Counted from the first letter of the stretch, positions 1 to 12,447 are shown. The stretch is DNA of 64,000 nucleotides from Siphonodentalium dalli (GCA_032622095.1 CP136068.1:185895960-185959959); one strand, 5' to 3'. The notes: generated from the sequence alone by a model not told the origin. Made by a program: numbers and translations.

Positions 1-2821
1 CACATGATGTCCAGTGATGTCTCATGGTGTGAGCTTCGTTAAAGATGCACTGTAAACACATGATGTCCAGTGATGTCTCATGGTGTGAGCTTCGTTAAAG
101 ATGCACTGTAAACACATGATGTCCAGTGATGTCTCATGGTGTGAGCTTCGTTAAAGATGCACTGTAAACACATGATGTCCAGTGATGTCTCATGGTATGA
201 GCTTCGTTAAAGATGCACTGTAAACACATGATGTCCAGTGATGTCTCATGGTGTGAGCTTCGTTAAAGATGCACTGTAAACACATGATGTCCAGTGATGT
301 CTCATGGTGTGAGCTTCGTTAAAGATGCATTGTAAACACATGATGTCCAGTGATGTCTCATGGTGTGAGCTTCGTTAAATATGCATTGTAAACACATGAT
401 GTCCAGTGATGTCTCATGGTGTGAGCTTCGTTAAAGATGCATTGTAAACACATGATGTCCAGTGATGTCTCATGGTGTGAGCTTCGTTAAAGATGCACTG
501 TAAACACATGATGTCCAGTGATGTCTCATGGTATGAGCTTCGTTAAAGATGCACTGTAAACACATGATGTCCAGTGATGTCTCATGGTGTGAGCTTCGTT
601 AAAGAAGCACTGTAAACACATGATGTCCAGTGATGTCTCATGGTGTGAGCTTCGTTAAAGATGCATTGTAAACACATGATGTCCAGTGATGTCTCATGGT
701 GTGAGCTTCGTTAAAGATGCATTGTAAACACATGATGTCCAGTGATGTCTCATGGTGTGAGCTTCGTTAAAGATGCATTGTAAACACATGATGTCCAGTG
801 ATGTCTCATGGTGTGAGCTTCGTTAAAGATGCACTGAAAACACATGATGTCCAGTGATGTCTCATGGTGTGAGCTTCGTTAAAGATGCATTGTAAACACA
901 TGATGTCCAGTGATGTCTCATGGTGTGAGCTTCGTTAAAGATGCACTGTAAACACATGATGTCCAGTGATGTCTCATGGTGTGAGCTTCGTTAAAGATGC
1001 ACTGTAAACACATGATGTCCAGTGATGTCTCATGGTGTGAGCTTCGTTAAAGATGCACTGTAAACACATGATGTCCAGTGATGTCTCATGGTGTGAGCTT
1101 CGTTAAAGATGCACTGTAAACACATGATGTCCAGTGATGTCTCATGGTGTGAGCTTCGTTAAAGATGCACTGTAAACACATGATGTCCAGTGATGTCTCA
1201 TGGTGTGAGCTTCGTTAAAGATGCACTGTAAACACATGATGTCCAGTGATGTCTCATGGTGTGAGCTTCGTTAAAGATGCACTGTAAACACATGATGTCC
1301 AGTGATGTCTCATGGTGTGAGCTTCGTTAAAGATGCACTGTAAACACATGATGTCCAGTGATGTCTCATTGTGTGAGCTTCGTTAAAGATGCATTGTAAA
1401 CACATGATGTCCAGTGATGTCTCATGGTGTGAGCTTCGTTAAATATGCATTGTAAACACATGATGTCCAGTGATGTCTCATGGTGTGAGCTTCGTTAAAG
1501 ATGCATTGTAAACACATGATGTCCAGTGATGTCTCATGGTGTGAGCTTCGTTAAAGATGCACTGTAAACACATGATGTCCAGTGATGTCTCATGGTATGA
1601 GCTTCGTTAAAGATGCACTGTAAACACATGATGTCCAGTGATGTCTCATGGTGTGAGCTTCGTTAAAGATGCACTGTAAACACATGATGTCCAGTGATGT
1701 CTCATGGTGTGAGCTTCGTTAAAGATGCATTGTAAACACATGATGTCCAGTGATGTCTCATGGTGTGAGCTTCGTTAAATATGCATTGTAAACACATGAT
1801 GTCCAGTGATGTCTCATGGTGTGAGCTTCGTTAAAGATACATTGTAAACACATGATGTCCAGTGATGTCTCATGGTGTGAGCTTCGTTAAAGATGCACTG
1901 TAAACACATGATGTCCAGTGATGTCTCATGGTATGAGCTTCGTTAAAGATGCACTGTAAACACATGATGTCCAGTGATGTCTCATGGTGTGAGCTTCGTT
2001 AAAGATGCACTGTAAACACATGATGTCCAGTGATGTCTCATGGTGTGAGCTTCGTTAAAGATGCATTGTAAACACATGATGTCCAGTGATGTCTCATGGT
2101 GTGAGCTTCGTTAAAGATGCATTGTAAACACATGATGTCCAGTGATGTCTCATGGTGTGAGCTTCGTTAAAGATGCATTGTAAACACATGATGTCCAGTG
2201 ATGTCTCATGGTGTGAGCTTCGTTAAAGATGCACTGTAAACACATGATGTCCAGTGATGTCTCATGGTGTGAGCTTCGTTAAAGATGCACTGTAAACACA
2301 TGATGTCCAGTGATGTCTCATGGTGTGAGCTTCGTTAAAGATGCATTGTAAACACATGATGTCCAGTGATGTCTCATGGTGTGAGCTTCGTTAAAGATGC
2401 ATTGTAAACACATGATGTCCAGTGATGTCTCATGGTGTGAGCTTCGTTAAAGATGCATTGTAAACACATGATGTCCAGTGATGTCTCATGGTATGTGCTT
2501 CGTTAAAGATGCACTGTAAACACATGATGTCCAGTGATGTCTCATGGTGTGAGCTTCGTTAAAGATGCACTGTAAACACATGATGTCCAGTGATGTCTCA
2601 TGGTATGAGCTTCGTTAAAGATGCACTGTAAACACATGATGTCCAGTGATGTCTCAAGGTGTGAGCTTCGTTAAAGATGCATTGTAAACACATGATGTCC
2701 AGTGATGTCTCATGGTGTGAGCTTCGTTAAAGATGCACTGTAAACACATGATGTCCAGTGATGTCTCATGGTGTGAGCTTCGTTAAAGATGCATTGTAAA
2801 CACATGATGTCCAGTGATGTC
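1..2821. repeat. 56-bp tandem satellite, 50 full units
   Basis: The unit begins CACATGATGTCCAGTGATGT and recurs exactly every 56 bases: unit starts fall at 1, 57, 281, 1401 and 2801 with no insertion or deletion. The array runs off the left edge of the window and ends after about 21 bases of a 51st unit. Variation is limited to a few sites: GCACTG/GCATTG, GTGTGAG/GTATGAG, AAAGATG/AAATATG and single changes. Each unit contains an internal near-repeat (TGATGTCCAG then TGATGTCTCA). The period is not a multiple of three and stops occur in the frames checked, so it is not coding. I do not recognise the family. Confidence 0.98.
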
Positions 2822-2852
2822 CTTCATATTCTTGCAATAAATGGTTTTAAAC

Positions 2853-3475
2853 ATTTAGTGAGGTCACCAGAGGTGAATTTAGTGAGGTCACCAGAGGTGA
2901 ATTTAGTGAGGTCATCAGAGGTGAATTTAGTGAGGTCATCAGAGGTGAATTTAGTGAGGTCTCCAGAGGTGAATTTAGTGAGGTCATCACATGTGAATTT
3001 ATTGAGGTCACCAGAGGTGTATTTAGTGAGGTCACCACAGGTGAATTTAGTGAGGTCACCAGAGGTGAATTTAGTGAGGTCACCAGAGGTGAATTTAGTG
3101 AGGTCATCAGAGGTGAATTTAGTGAGTTCACCAGAGGTGAATTTAGTGAGTTCACCACAGGTGAATTTAGTGAGGTCACCAGAGGTGAATTTAGTGAGGT
3201 CACCACAGGTGAATTTAGTGAGGTCACCAGAGGTGAATTTAGTGAGGTCACCAGAGGTGAATTTAGTGAGGTCACCACAGGTGAATTTAGTGAGGTCACC
3301 ACAGGTGAATTTAGTGAGGTCACCACAGGTGAATTTAGTGAGGTCACCACAGGTGAATTTAGTGAGGTCACCAGAGGTGAATTTAGTGAGGTCACCAGAG
3401 GTGAATTTAGTGAGGTTACCAGAGGTGAATTTAGTGAGGTCAACAGAGGTAAATTTACTGAGGTCACCACAGGTT
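2853..3475 (+). repeat. 24-bp minisatellite, left (direct) arm
   Basis: About 26 copies of GAGGTCACCAGAGGTGAATT plus TAGT (24 bp), varying mainly at AGAGG/ACAGG and CACC/CATC. Because 24 is divisible by three, the array is open in more than one frame on both strands. The plus strand reads an octapeptide NLVRSPEV and the minus strand TSLNSPLV. The plus-strand ORF borrows its ATG from the neighbouring 56-bp satellite, so neither reading looks like a gene. The same unit occurs inverted at 4200-5698, making the two arrays arms of one large foldback structure. Confidence 0.95.
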
Positions 3476-3952
3476 ATAACTGTCAGATTTATCTCAGGTG
3501 CAGTCGCATCGCTATTTCGGCATTTGTTGATATTGGTTTTCGGAGTTGCAAAGATTTACAGTAGCAGTGGTCATTTAATAATATTATTCATACTTGGAAT
3601 AATATTTAGTAGTTAAAGGTAATTCTTCGTTTTATGCATTTGATGGATCTTTTAGGTATTTTACCTGGATTTCACCTGAGTAGACACTTTGCCATTTTCC
3701 GAGATCGAGAATCATGAGGCGGAACCATGGATGGATTAGTTTGCAATTGGTGACATAGTCTTAGTAAGCCATGAGCTAATATGATATCTAATGGTGGAAT
3801 ACATGGACATGAGGATCTAGGGCTGTCTAACACACCTTTATGCTGAATTGGTCACTCTCATCGGCTTTTTGTGATGAAGTTAGCCATTTTCCCGAAATTG
3901 TAAGAAAGTTACCCATTGATTTATCACATCAGGCAATAATGTCATAAGCCAT
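3476..3952. other. Unique core between inverted 24-bp arrays
   Basis: About 480 bases between the left 24-bp array and the hairpin MITE. I see no ORF of note, RNA gene or repeat. By position it is the loop of the foldback element whose arms are the two 24-bp arrays. Confidence 0.5.
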
Positions 3953-4143
3953 GCCACAGGGGCCTGTAACGGGCTCCGCTGCCCGCCCCCATTTGCACTG
4001 CCCATATACGCCGCCTCTATATAAGCGCCTGCTTCACGTTAATGGTAGTATAATACGGACATATACGTGAAACAGAGGCGGCGTATATGGGCAGTGCAAA
4101 GGGGGGGGGGGGGGCAGTGGAGCGCGTTACAGGCCCCAGTGGC
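3953..4143. mobile_element. 191-bp hairpin MITE with ~80-bp inverted repeats
   Basis: The left arm starts GCCACAGGGGCCTGTAACG and the right arm ends CGTTACAGGCCCCAGTGGC, complementary apart from one mismatch. Pairing continues inward through CCCATATACGCCGCCTCT and its complement AGAGGCGGCGTATATGGG, so the element is almost one hairpin around an AT-rich centre. The right arm carries a run of 14 G where the left has CCCGCCCCC. It contains no ORF. No clear target-site duplication is visible, so the superfamily is undetermined. It sits in the core of the larger foldback element. Confidence 0.85.
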
Positions 4144-4183
4144 CAAGCCTCAAAATGTGGCTGCTGGACATTTTTCAACAAAA

Positions 4184-5698
4184 GCGGGTTAGCATCACTA
4201 ATTCACATCTGGTGACCTCACTAAATTCACCTCTGGTGACCTCACTAAATTCACCTGTGGTGACCTCACTAAATTCACCTGTGGTGACCTCACTAAATTC
4301 ACCTCTGGTGGTCTCACTAAATTCACATCTGGTGACCTCACTAAATTCGCCTCTGGTGACCTCACTAAATTCACCTCTGGTGACCTCACTAAATTCACCT
4401 CTGGTGACCTCACTAAATTCACCTCAGATGACCTCACTAAATTCACCTCTGGTGTCCTCACTAAATTCACCTGTGGTGACCGCACTAAATTCACATGTGG
4501 TGACCTCACAAAATTCACCTCTGGTGACCTCACTAAATTTACATCTTGTGACTTAACTAAATTCACCTCTGGTGACCTCACTAAATTCACCTGTGGTGAC
4601 CTCACTAAATTCACCCGTGGTGACCTCACTAAATTCACCTGTGGATACCTCACTAAATTCACCTCTGGTGACCTCACTAAATTCACCTGTGATGACCTCA
4701 CTAAATTCACCTGTGGTGACCTCACTAAATACACCTCTGGTGACCTCAATAAATTCACATGTGATGACCTCACTAAATTCAACAAAAGCGGGTTAACATC
4801 ACTAATTCACCTGTGGTGACCTCACTAAATACACCTCTGGTGACCTCAATAAATTCACATGTGATGACCTCACTAAATTCAACAAAAGCGGGTTAACATC
4901 ACTAATTCACCTCTGGTGACCTCACTAAATTCACCTCTGATGACCTCACTAAATTCACCTCTGATGACCTCACGAAATTTACCTGTGGTGACATCACTAA
5001 ATTCACATGTGGTGACCTCACTAAATTCACAAGTGGTGACCTCACTAAATTCACAAGTGGTGACCTCACTAAATTCACATGTGGTGACCTCACTAAATTC
5101 ACAAGTGGTGACCTCACTAAATTCACAAGTGGTGACCTCACTAAATTCACCTCTGATGACCTCACTAAATTCACCTGTGGTGACCTCACTAAATTCACCT
5201 CTGGTGACCTCACTAAATTCACCTCTGGTGACCTCACTAAATTCACCTCTGGTGACCTCACTAAATTCACAAGTGGTGACCTCACTTAATTCACCTCTGG
5301 TAACCTTACTAATTTCACCTCTGGCGACCTCACTAAATTCACCTGTGGTGACCTCACTAAATTCACCTGTGATGACCTCACTAAATTCACCTGTGATGAC
5401 CTCACTAAATTCACCTGTGATGACCTCACTAAATACACCTCTGGTGACCTCACTAAATTCACCTGTGGTGACCTCACTAAATACACCTCTGGCGACCTCA
5501 CTAAATTCACCTGTGGTGACCTCACTAAATTCACCTGTGATGACCTCACTAAATTCACATGTGATGACCTCACTAAATTCACCTGTGGTGACCTCACTAA
5601 ATACACCTCTGGTGACCTCACTAAATTCACCTGTGGTGACCTCACTAAATTCACCTCTGGTGACTTCACTAAATTCACCTCTGGTGACCTCATTCTGC
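4184..5698 (-). repeat. 24-bp minisatellite, right (inverted) arm
   Basis: About 62 units of TTCACCTCTGGTGACCTCAC plus TAAA, the reverse complement of the 2853-3475 unit. It is entered through GCGGGTTAGCATCACTAATT and left through GACCTCATTCTGC. Those two edges match the start and end of a single arm in the foldback element at about 15280-15327, so the array looks like an in-place expansion of that arm. A 100-bp block including the entry motif is duplicated (4781 and 4881). Both strands are open over long stretches because the period is divisible by three. I treat those ORFs as artefacts. Confidence 0.95.
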
Positions 5699-5754
5699 TT
5701 ATCTCCTCTGGAAGTATCTTTATCAAATTAACAAGTATTTTTAGATTAGTTTCT

Positions 5755-6100
5755 CTATATACCCCCAAATTTGGCAGACGACACAATGCATAATCGAGGT
5801 GCCGAAGGTGCGCACATCATCATCTTCACCAACTGGGAACTTTAACCTGTGTCGAGGTCTCTCATAGCAGATGAGGCCATGCATGCAGAACGAGGTTTCC
5901 AGAGGATGAATTTGGTGACGCTAGCCCGCTGTGTGGGGTACAGCGTCACTAAATTAACCCTCTGAGAACCTCATTCTGAAAATGTCCAGGACCATAATTT
6001 GAGGCCCGCATAAAACATATAATAACAGAATGAGCAATGGGTGATGCCACAGTGTCCTGGGCCCACAAACAAGGTACCCTGTCTTGCTCACCAGAAGCTT
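5755..6100. mobile_element. Foldback element, short copy
   Basis: The left end (ATACCCCCAAATTTGG, then AATGCATAATCGAGGTG) is matched, inverted, by CACCTCGATTATGCATTTTA and CAAATTAGGGGATA at 16370-16406, so this is a family terminus. The palindromic core follows: GAGGTTTCCAGAGGATGAAT, GGTGACGCTAGCCC, then AGCGTCACTAAATTAACCCT and GAACCTCATTCTG (about 5892-5976). It has only one 24-bp-like unit per arm, in contrast to the expanded arms at 2853-5698. The right limit is uncertain. No coding capacity is visible. Confidence 0.75.
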
Positions 6101-6480
6101 ATATTATGATCATATTATGCTAATGATGAACAGACAGTCTGCCGTAGGAGCAGTTTTAGCCAGTCAAAAATAAAAATAGTGTAAATAAAATTGTAGAGAA
6201 TCCCGAATCTCATGAATTGCTTACACATTGGTGTACACATACAAAACACAACATGTGCAACTTTAAATCCCACACGCAGTCGTGGCCAGGTTATTTTGTT
6301 TATATAATCATCGGAGGTGCCGTTGTTGTCAGCGAGAGGTATCGGATTCCTCCGAGATCGCAGCGGGCGCACGAATTACTATATTTTACAGATTCCTGCG
6401 TTATCACAACAGCTACGTTGATATCTCCGTGGCTGATATTTTAGTATTATATGCATATCACAAAATTCCCCGGACTATGA
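6101..6480. other. Unassigned sequence between foldback copy and 40-bp satellite
   Basis: About 380 bases with no recognisable RNA gene, element end or protein similarity. Overlapping open frames of 67-85 codons exist on both strands without codon bias or recognisable motifs, and are taken as chance. Confidence 0.4.
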
Positions 6481-7857
6481 TAATGTAACATACGTGTATT
6501 AAATATAACAATTAGTGATGATGTTTAACATACGTGTATTAAATATAACAATTAGTGATGATGTTTAACATACATGTATTAAATATAACAATTAGTGATA
6601 ATGTTTAACATACATGTATTAAATATAACAATTACTGATACTGTAACATACAGTCATACATGTATTAAATATAACAATTAGTGATAATGTTTAACACACA
6701 TGTATTAAATATAACAATTACTGATACTGTAACATACATGTCATAAATATAACAATTAGTGATAATGTTTAACATACATGTATTAAATATAACAATTACT
6801 GATAATGTTTAACATACATGTATTAAATATAACAATTACTGATACTGTAACATACATGTATTAAATATAACAATTAGTGATAATGTTTAACATACATGCA
6901 TTAAATATAACAATTAGTGATAATGTTTAACATACGTGTATTAAATATAACAATTAGTGATGATGTTTAACATACGTGTATTAAATATAACAATTGGTGA
7001 TGTTTAACATACATGTATTAAATATAACAATTAGTGATAATGTTTAACATATGTGTATTAAATATAACAATTAGTGATGATGTTTAACATACGTGTATTA
7101 AATATAACAATTAGTGATAATGTGTAACATACGTGTATTAAATATAACAATTAGTGATAATGTTTAACATACGTGTATTAAATATAACAATTAGTGATAA
7201 TGTTTAACATACATGTATTAAATATAACAATTAGTGATAATGTTTAACATACGTGTATTAAATATAACAATTAGTGATGATGTTTAATATACATGTATTA
7301 AATATAACAATTAGTGATGATGTTTAACATACATGTATTAAATATAATAATTAGTGATAATGTTTAACATACATGCATTAAATATAACAATTAGAGATGA
7401 TGTTTAACATACATGTATTAAATATAACAATTAGTGATAATGTTTAACATACGTGTATTAAATATAACAATTAGTTATGCTGTTTAACATACATGTATTA
7501 AATATAACAATTAGTGATGATGTTTAACATACATGTATAAAATATAACAATTAGTGATAATGTTTAACATACATGTATTAAATATAACAATTAGTGATAA
7601 TGTTTAACATACATGCATTAAATATAACAATTAGAGATGATGTTTAACATACGTGTATTAAATATAACAATTAGTGATAATGTTTAACATATGTGTATTA
7701 AATATAACAATTAGTGGTACTGTTTAACATACATGTATTAAATATAACAATTAGTGATGATGTTTAACATACATGTATTAAATATAACAATTAGTGATGA
7801 TGTTTAACATACATGTATTAAATATAACAATTAGTGATGATGTTTAACTTACATGTA
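6481..7857. repeat. 40-bp AT-rich tandem satellite
   Basis: About 34 copies of a 40-bp unit (TAATGTTTAACATACATGTA followed by TTAAATATAACAATTAGTGA). From 7021 onward the units are in exact 40-base register. Before that there are indels, for example a 5-base extra CAGTC near 6651 and shortened GTAACATA units. The main variable sites are ACATG/ACGTG and GATAATG/GATGATG. Each unit contains TACATGTA, a perfect 8-base palindrome. The unit is unrelated to the other satellites in the window. Confidence 0.97.
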
Positions 7858-7997
7858 ATTTGTTGTTCTGTTTCTGTTTTATCGTTTTAGTTTCACTCAA
7901 ATTGTATAAAAATGTATAAAAAAGCTAGAATAAAATATTTCTTCCAAGCGAGAGCCACGAAGGTGACTTCCAATCCTTATTCGATTTTGTTATATTT

Positions 7998-8790
7998 AGG
8001 CAAAACAAAGGGTGTTGTAGGGTACTCTATCCACACACTCACTCACCCCACCCCGATCCAAAATGACCGGCGCCCAGAGGGGTTCAAATAGGGCACCATG
8101 CCATTTCTCGGCCCATTGACCGACTTAGATCAAATAAAGAGTGATGTAGGGTGCCCCCCCCAGCCAATCTAAACATTCACCCACCCGATTTAAAATGGCC
8201 GCCGCCCAGAGGGGTTCAAATGTCTCGGCCCCCTTTGACGGGTTTAGGTCAAATAAAGGGTGTTGTAGGGTGGCCACAAAGCCCTAAATATTCATCTCTT
8301 TCACCCCATCCCAAATGGCCGCCGTCCAGAGGGGTTCAGATAGGGCATCCATGAACGATTTAGGTCAAACAAAGGGTGTTGTAGGGTAGCCCCCAAGCCA
8401 ATCTAAATATTCACCCCACCCGATCCAAAATGGTTGCCGTTCAGAGGGGTTCAGTCGTGTAATTTCTCGACATTTTGAACGATTTAGGTCAAACAAAGGA
8501 TGTAGTAGGGTGGCACTCAAAGCTTATCTACATATTCACCCACCCGGTCCAAAATGGCCGCCGACCAGATGGGTTCAAATATGGCACCCATGTCATTTCT
8601 CGACCATGACCGATTTAGGTCAAATAAAGGGTGTTGTATTGTGCTTCCCCCGAGACAATCTAAATTTTCACCCCTTTCACCGCACCCTGATCCAAAATGG
8701 CCACCGCCCAGAAGTGTTCAAATAGGGCGCCCATGCCATTTCTCGATCCCTTGACCGATTTCGATAAAATAAATGGTGTTGTATGGTGGC
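7998..8790. repeat. Degenerate ~125-bp tandem repeat, six units
   Basis: The marker AAATGGCCGCCGCCCAGAGG recurs in variant forms at about 8061, 8193, 8313, 8428, 8552 and 8695 (spacings 132, 120, 115, 124 and 143). Each unit continues GGGTTCAAATAGGGC, CATTTCTCGACC, GATTTAGGTCAAATAAAGGG and TGTTGTAGGGTGG. Point and length divergence is far higher than in the satellites, so the array is old. Short ORFs rich in Pro and Trp follow the repeat and have no recognisable similarity. Confidence 0.88.
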
Positions 8791-10829
8791 ACACAAACCA
8801 ACGACCACATCATAACTTTGGAGTTGATTGAACATCAATTTTACATAAAGAATAGGCCACTTAAGACCAGGGCATATTATAACTCGTTTAGGTTCGAATA
8901 CATTAAATGTATTCGAACCTATTCCAGCACAAATATGCGTATATTTCCCCACAATTAATTGCCAACAGTCATCGAACTAACACGAACACTCTTTATTTAT
9001 ATTATACTCTGCTTCACATCATGCTCCAAATACAGGCTGTAAATTCAATTCGAGAGACATATAGAAGCCATATAAATGGGCAATTTTGTTATCAAAATGT
9101 GTAATTACTGTAATGTGTAATTCAAGTTTTCCCACCCACCCTATTCCCCTTTTTTCTAATTTATATAAGTTTTAGATGACTGTTCACGATAATTCGCTTA
9201 CCGCTATAATAATGGTTATTTCTTGAGATTTTGTCTCTGTTCTGATTACATAATATTAATAATATGTGTTATATATTTATGTGGGCAGAAGTTGGAGAAT
9301 TCATAAACATTTCATGTGTAAAAGGTAGAGTGCAAGCATGAGGAGGAGAGAAAAGTGAGAGTAAGGTTTCATTATTGTTCACATGTTTAATGTATGTTTG
9401 TTGGGAGATCAGATCTCAATAAATAATATTATGGCCATTCCGTCTTAGTCATAATTTCCATGTGGAGTTGTTCTAATTAATAGTGAAGGGCATATTAATT
9501 GCTGCTAATGACATCAGCTCTGTTTCTGTTGACAAATATGACAATAGCCTGCTAATTAATAAGCTGCGTTTGAACTTCTAACCAGACCATAATGTACTTG
9601 TATAATATATACATTGCCATACGTACATGTACATACCCCTACATGGAGCTAAATGTGTTATATATGATACATTCATGTAGATAAGAGTCTATATTAGGTT
9701 AATAGAGGACAAATATGACACACCAATAATCGACCCCCGCCTTGTATCTGGGAAAAAATCAGCAGCCCCCCCCCTACCCATCCAGATGGTAAAATATTAA
9801 GAACCGTATTTAATCGGCGTCCCTGAGCTGTCGTTCAAAGGGAGCGAACTCTTTAATGTATTCATTATGCACGCCACATTTCTTCCGGTTGTCTCCCTTG
9901 TAAAAGTTTGAGTGCAATCGCTTTTATTCGTGACACAAAATCAGCTTTTTCACTGTAATGACGAATCCGGCAGCCATGCCTGAGCCCGTGGTGGATGTCC
10001 AGGGTGACGACCGATGGATGAGCTTGGTAATATGATCTATTATTTTTAAATATATGTTGCAAAATTAAATTTTTATTTTCGCATTTTCGAAATTTCGACG
10101 TATCGTTCAGGGCGATCACCGCGTTCTACGATGTCTAGATCGCATGTCACGTAGACCGAAATTGGCCCAATCACATATTGTACGGGTATAGTTTTAGTCT
10201 GAACGTACGTACACCAACATTGGTTGAGAAGTACATTTGCATTCTCACATCATTAAATTATTTATCATGACATACACGGGGAACTTGTAGAAAAAACATA
10301 TTGAAATATAATATACCTCATATGCATACCACAGGGGGGGGCCAATAATTCGGTACGGAATAGCGCCGAACGCCGTCAACGTTGATTTTCTGAATCACCG
10401 CAGCGATTTTTGTCGGATAAACGGTATTGTCGCGTATATTGCTACTTCCAAAAGTGATATAAACCCTCCTTAAGTTACCATGTAAAGTGCTGTAGATATT
10501 AGAATGCCGATATAAACCTGTTTTATATGTTCAAGTGTTAGAAATGTTTCTAATCTAAGCATAAATATGGGACGATTCACCATTAATCGTGGCAACATAA
10601 TGCCCTCTTTCTGATTGGTCGATATTGACGTGGCTTTGTTTACGAAAAGACGGTCCGAAAAAATAATATTGTGTATATCGACCAATGTGAAAGAGTCACA
10701 TTTGCTAATACTGTGTGCGTAACGTAACTATAACATACTCTGATAACAACTTATCGCCAATATCATGCTTAAGACATTTTAAACATATCATTTTCGGCTT
10801 GTTTTATTTTATTTTTATGAAAAGGAATA
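8791..10829. other. Unassigned AT-rich sequence with one short hairpin
   Basis: Two kilobases without a recognised gene. A near-perfect inverted repeat lies at 8890-8920 (AGGTTCGAATACATT, one base, then its complement). G- or C-homopolymer runs occur near 9766 and 10335. A minus-strand open frame at 9865-10119 (84 codons) ends in a basic Leu-rich stretch, but I cannot link it to a family. I see no tRNA, exon series or element ends. Confidence 0.4.
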
Positions 10830-11203
10830 CCCTGCTGGACAAAACAAGTGTCCAATTAACCGCGGTGCGGTTAGCGTTGCCACCGCGGCTGAAATGCATC
10901 TACACCGGGGCTCCACCGGCTAACTACAGTTGGGCCGCGGTGTACTTGTCATTCGGCCATGGTGTAGTTGCCGCGGTGTACGTTCATTAAACTGAAAAAA
11001 GACTATACAAACCAGAAATCCAACCACGGTGTACATGCAGTTCGGCCGCGGTGTAGTTGCCTTTCGGTCGCAGTGTACTTGCTGTTCGGCCGCGGTGTAC
11101 TTGCCGTTCGGCCGCGGTGCTCAACTGCAGTTACAAACTCTGACACCGCGGCTGAACGGCAAATACACCGCGGTGCCAATGGACACTTGTTTTGTCCAGC
11201 GGG
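10830..11203. mobile_element. TA-flanked MITE with GC-rich internal repeats
   Basis: The ends are inverted: CCCTGCTGGACAAAACAAGT on the left, and GACACTTGTTTTGTCCAGCG followed by GGGG on the right, about 24 bp matched. Both ends directly abut a TA dinucleotide, as expected for Tc1/mariner-type target duplication. The interior is built from variants of GCGGTGTACTTGC and TTCGGCCGCGG in both orientations, so it can fold further. There is no transposase. Assignment to Tc1/mariner rests only on the TA target. Confidence 0.8.
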
Positions 11204-12447
11204 GGTAACAAATGGGGTAATAAATATATATAACGACAAATAGAATCAAATTGGTCATTTACTTGGTACAGGCAAGCAATGTACGAAAATTGGTGTAATC
11301 TGAGTACGAACGTCAGTGTGTTCCCCTATCGTATTCCGATAATCACCAACCGTGGAAATGCATGTTAATGCTTTGATTTGAAGCAATTTTCTCACTTCAA
11401 AGTACCGGTATACAAAAGGGCCATTCCATGTCACGTGTGTTACATTTTGCACGAGATTTTGGTGATATTTTCAAGCAGCATTTGGTGTGCATTCAATATA
11501 ATATAAAATGATTCACTGCATACTCTTGAGTGCCTAATAAAAGTACAGGGTGGAATAATAGTACAGGTTGGAAAATGTCGCGTAACTGAATAATAGTACA
11601 GGGCGGAATAAACGTACAGACTGGAAATATTAGTACCATACATCCCAACAAAACGCACCATCTGACTGGTTTACTGATGCCATGGGACAGAAATAGTTTC
11701 GATGGATAGCCAGGTCTGTGAATCTACAGTGTGCTGATCACTGTCAACAATCAGAGTTCATTTATTTATGAATAACACAATTTAAGATTGGTGAATTATT
11801 TCTTTTGGTTAATTTAATAAACGTACAGGACCAAATAACGATCGTACAGGTGGAGAATTTTTTTTAAACGTAAGCCTAAAATGGAATCTATCTGGTTGGT
11901 TCTGAAGCATTCAGCATGTTATATTACCCTTATATTTTCAAGTTTTGTAAGTTACAATCTGATATTTATTGACCACTTGGGAGTATTGGATCATTTGACA
12001 TCAACAAAGCCATTTTATAGATGTATGGTGCTTGAAATTTCTCCAAGCAGTCCACCAACATACTGATCATGGGTATTGCCAATTAAAATTTAATTTAATG
12101 TGAACCTGAAAAAAGTTAGAAAGTTGATATGTTGTGGTCAAATGAAGCAATATAGTAATAGTTAGTATATACACACACAAACAGGTCATAAAAAGGGTGA
12201 AAATATTTAATGAAAATTTAAATCCAGAAAGTTCAAATAGGCTCATCAACAAACAGATATATTATATTAAGTTACAGTTGCCAAAACTGACTGTACAGGT
12301 ATATCTTATCTAAAAGTCATTACACAATTACTTAGATCAAGTTGATCATAAACACTGCGTGTGTTGAGCAACAGAATCAGTATTTCCTTTATTTTGAACT
12401 AATAACAAGTAACTACTGTAACTACTAAACTAGGCAAAACTGATGTT
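11204..12447. other. Unassigned AT-rich sequence
   Basis: No gene, RNA or element end is recognised. Short degenerate repeats occur at 11536-11860 and are listed separately. Open frames of 61-73 codons on both strands lack recognisable motifs. Confidence 0.4.
11536..11860. repeat. Scattered GTACAGG-TGGAA short repeats
   Basis: Variants of AATAGTACAGGGTGGAATA recur near 11541, 11559, 11592, 11613, 11822 and 11843 with irregular spacing. This resembles the remains of a short-period tandem repeat or clustered binding-type motifs. It is weak and could be an eroded element interior. Confidence 0.45.

Noticed and set aside
2789-3616. 275-codon open frame of repeated NLVRSPEV octapeptides
   Set aside because: The period is 24 bp, so any frame lacking a stop in one unit stays open. 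The start lies in the 56-bp satellite and the opposite strand is equally open. There is no conserved non-repeat domain.
4155-5786. Several 74-271-codon frames on both strands in the inverted 24-bp array
   Set aside because: Same explanation: overlapping frames on both strands made only of the repeat unit, with unit-to-unit changes spread over all codon positions.
8151-8754. Pro/Trp-rich frames of 66-71 codons
   Set aside because: They follow the degenerate 125-bp tandem repeat and shift frame from unit to unit.
9590-9650. Short palindromic runs such as GTACATGTAC
   Set aside because: Too short and common in AT-rich DNA to support a feature.
9865-10119. 84-codon minus-strand frame with a basic Leu-rich C-terminus
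   Set aside because: I could not connect it to any family and there is no supporting context. It is left as a possible TE remnant inside the unassigned stretch.
10968-11243. Open frames across the GC-rich MITE on both strands
   Set aside because: They are explained by internal repeats of GCGGTGTACTTGC in a TA-flanked MITE; the residues simply repeat.
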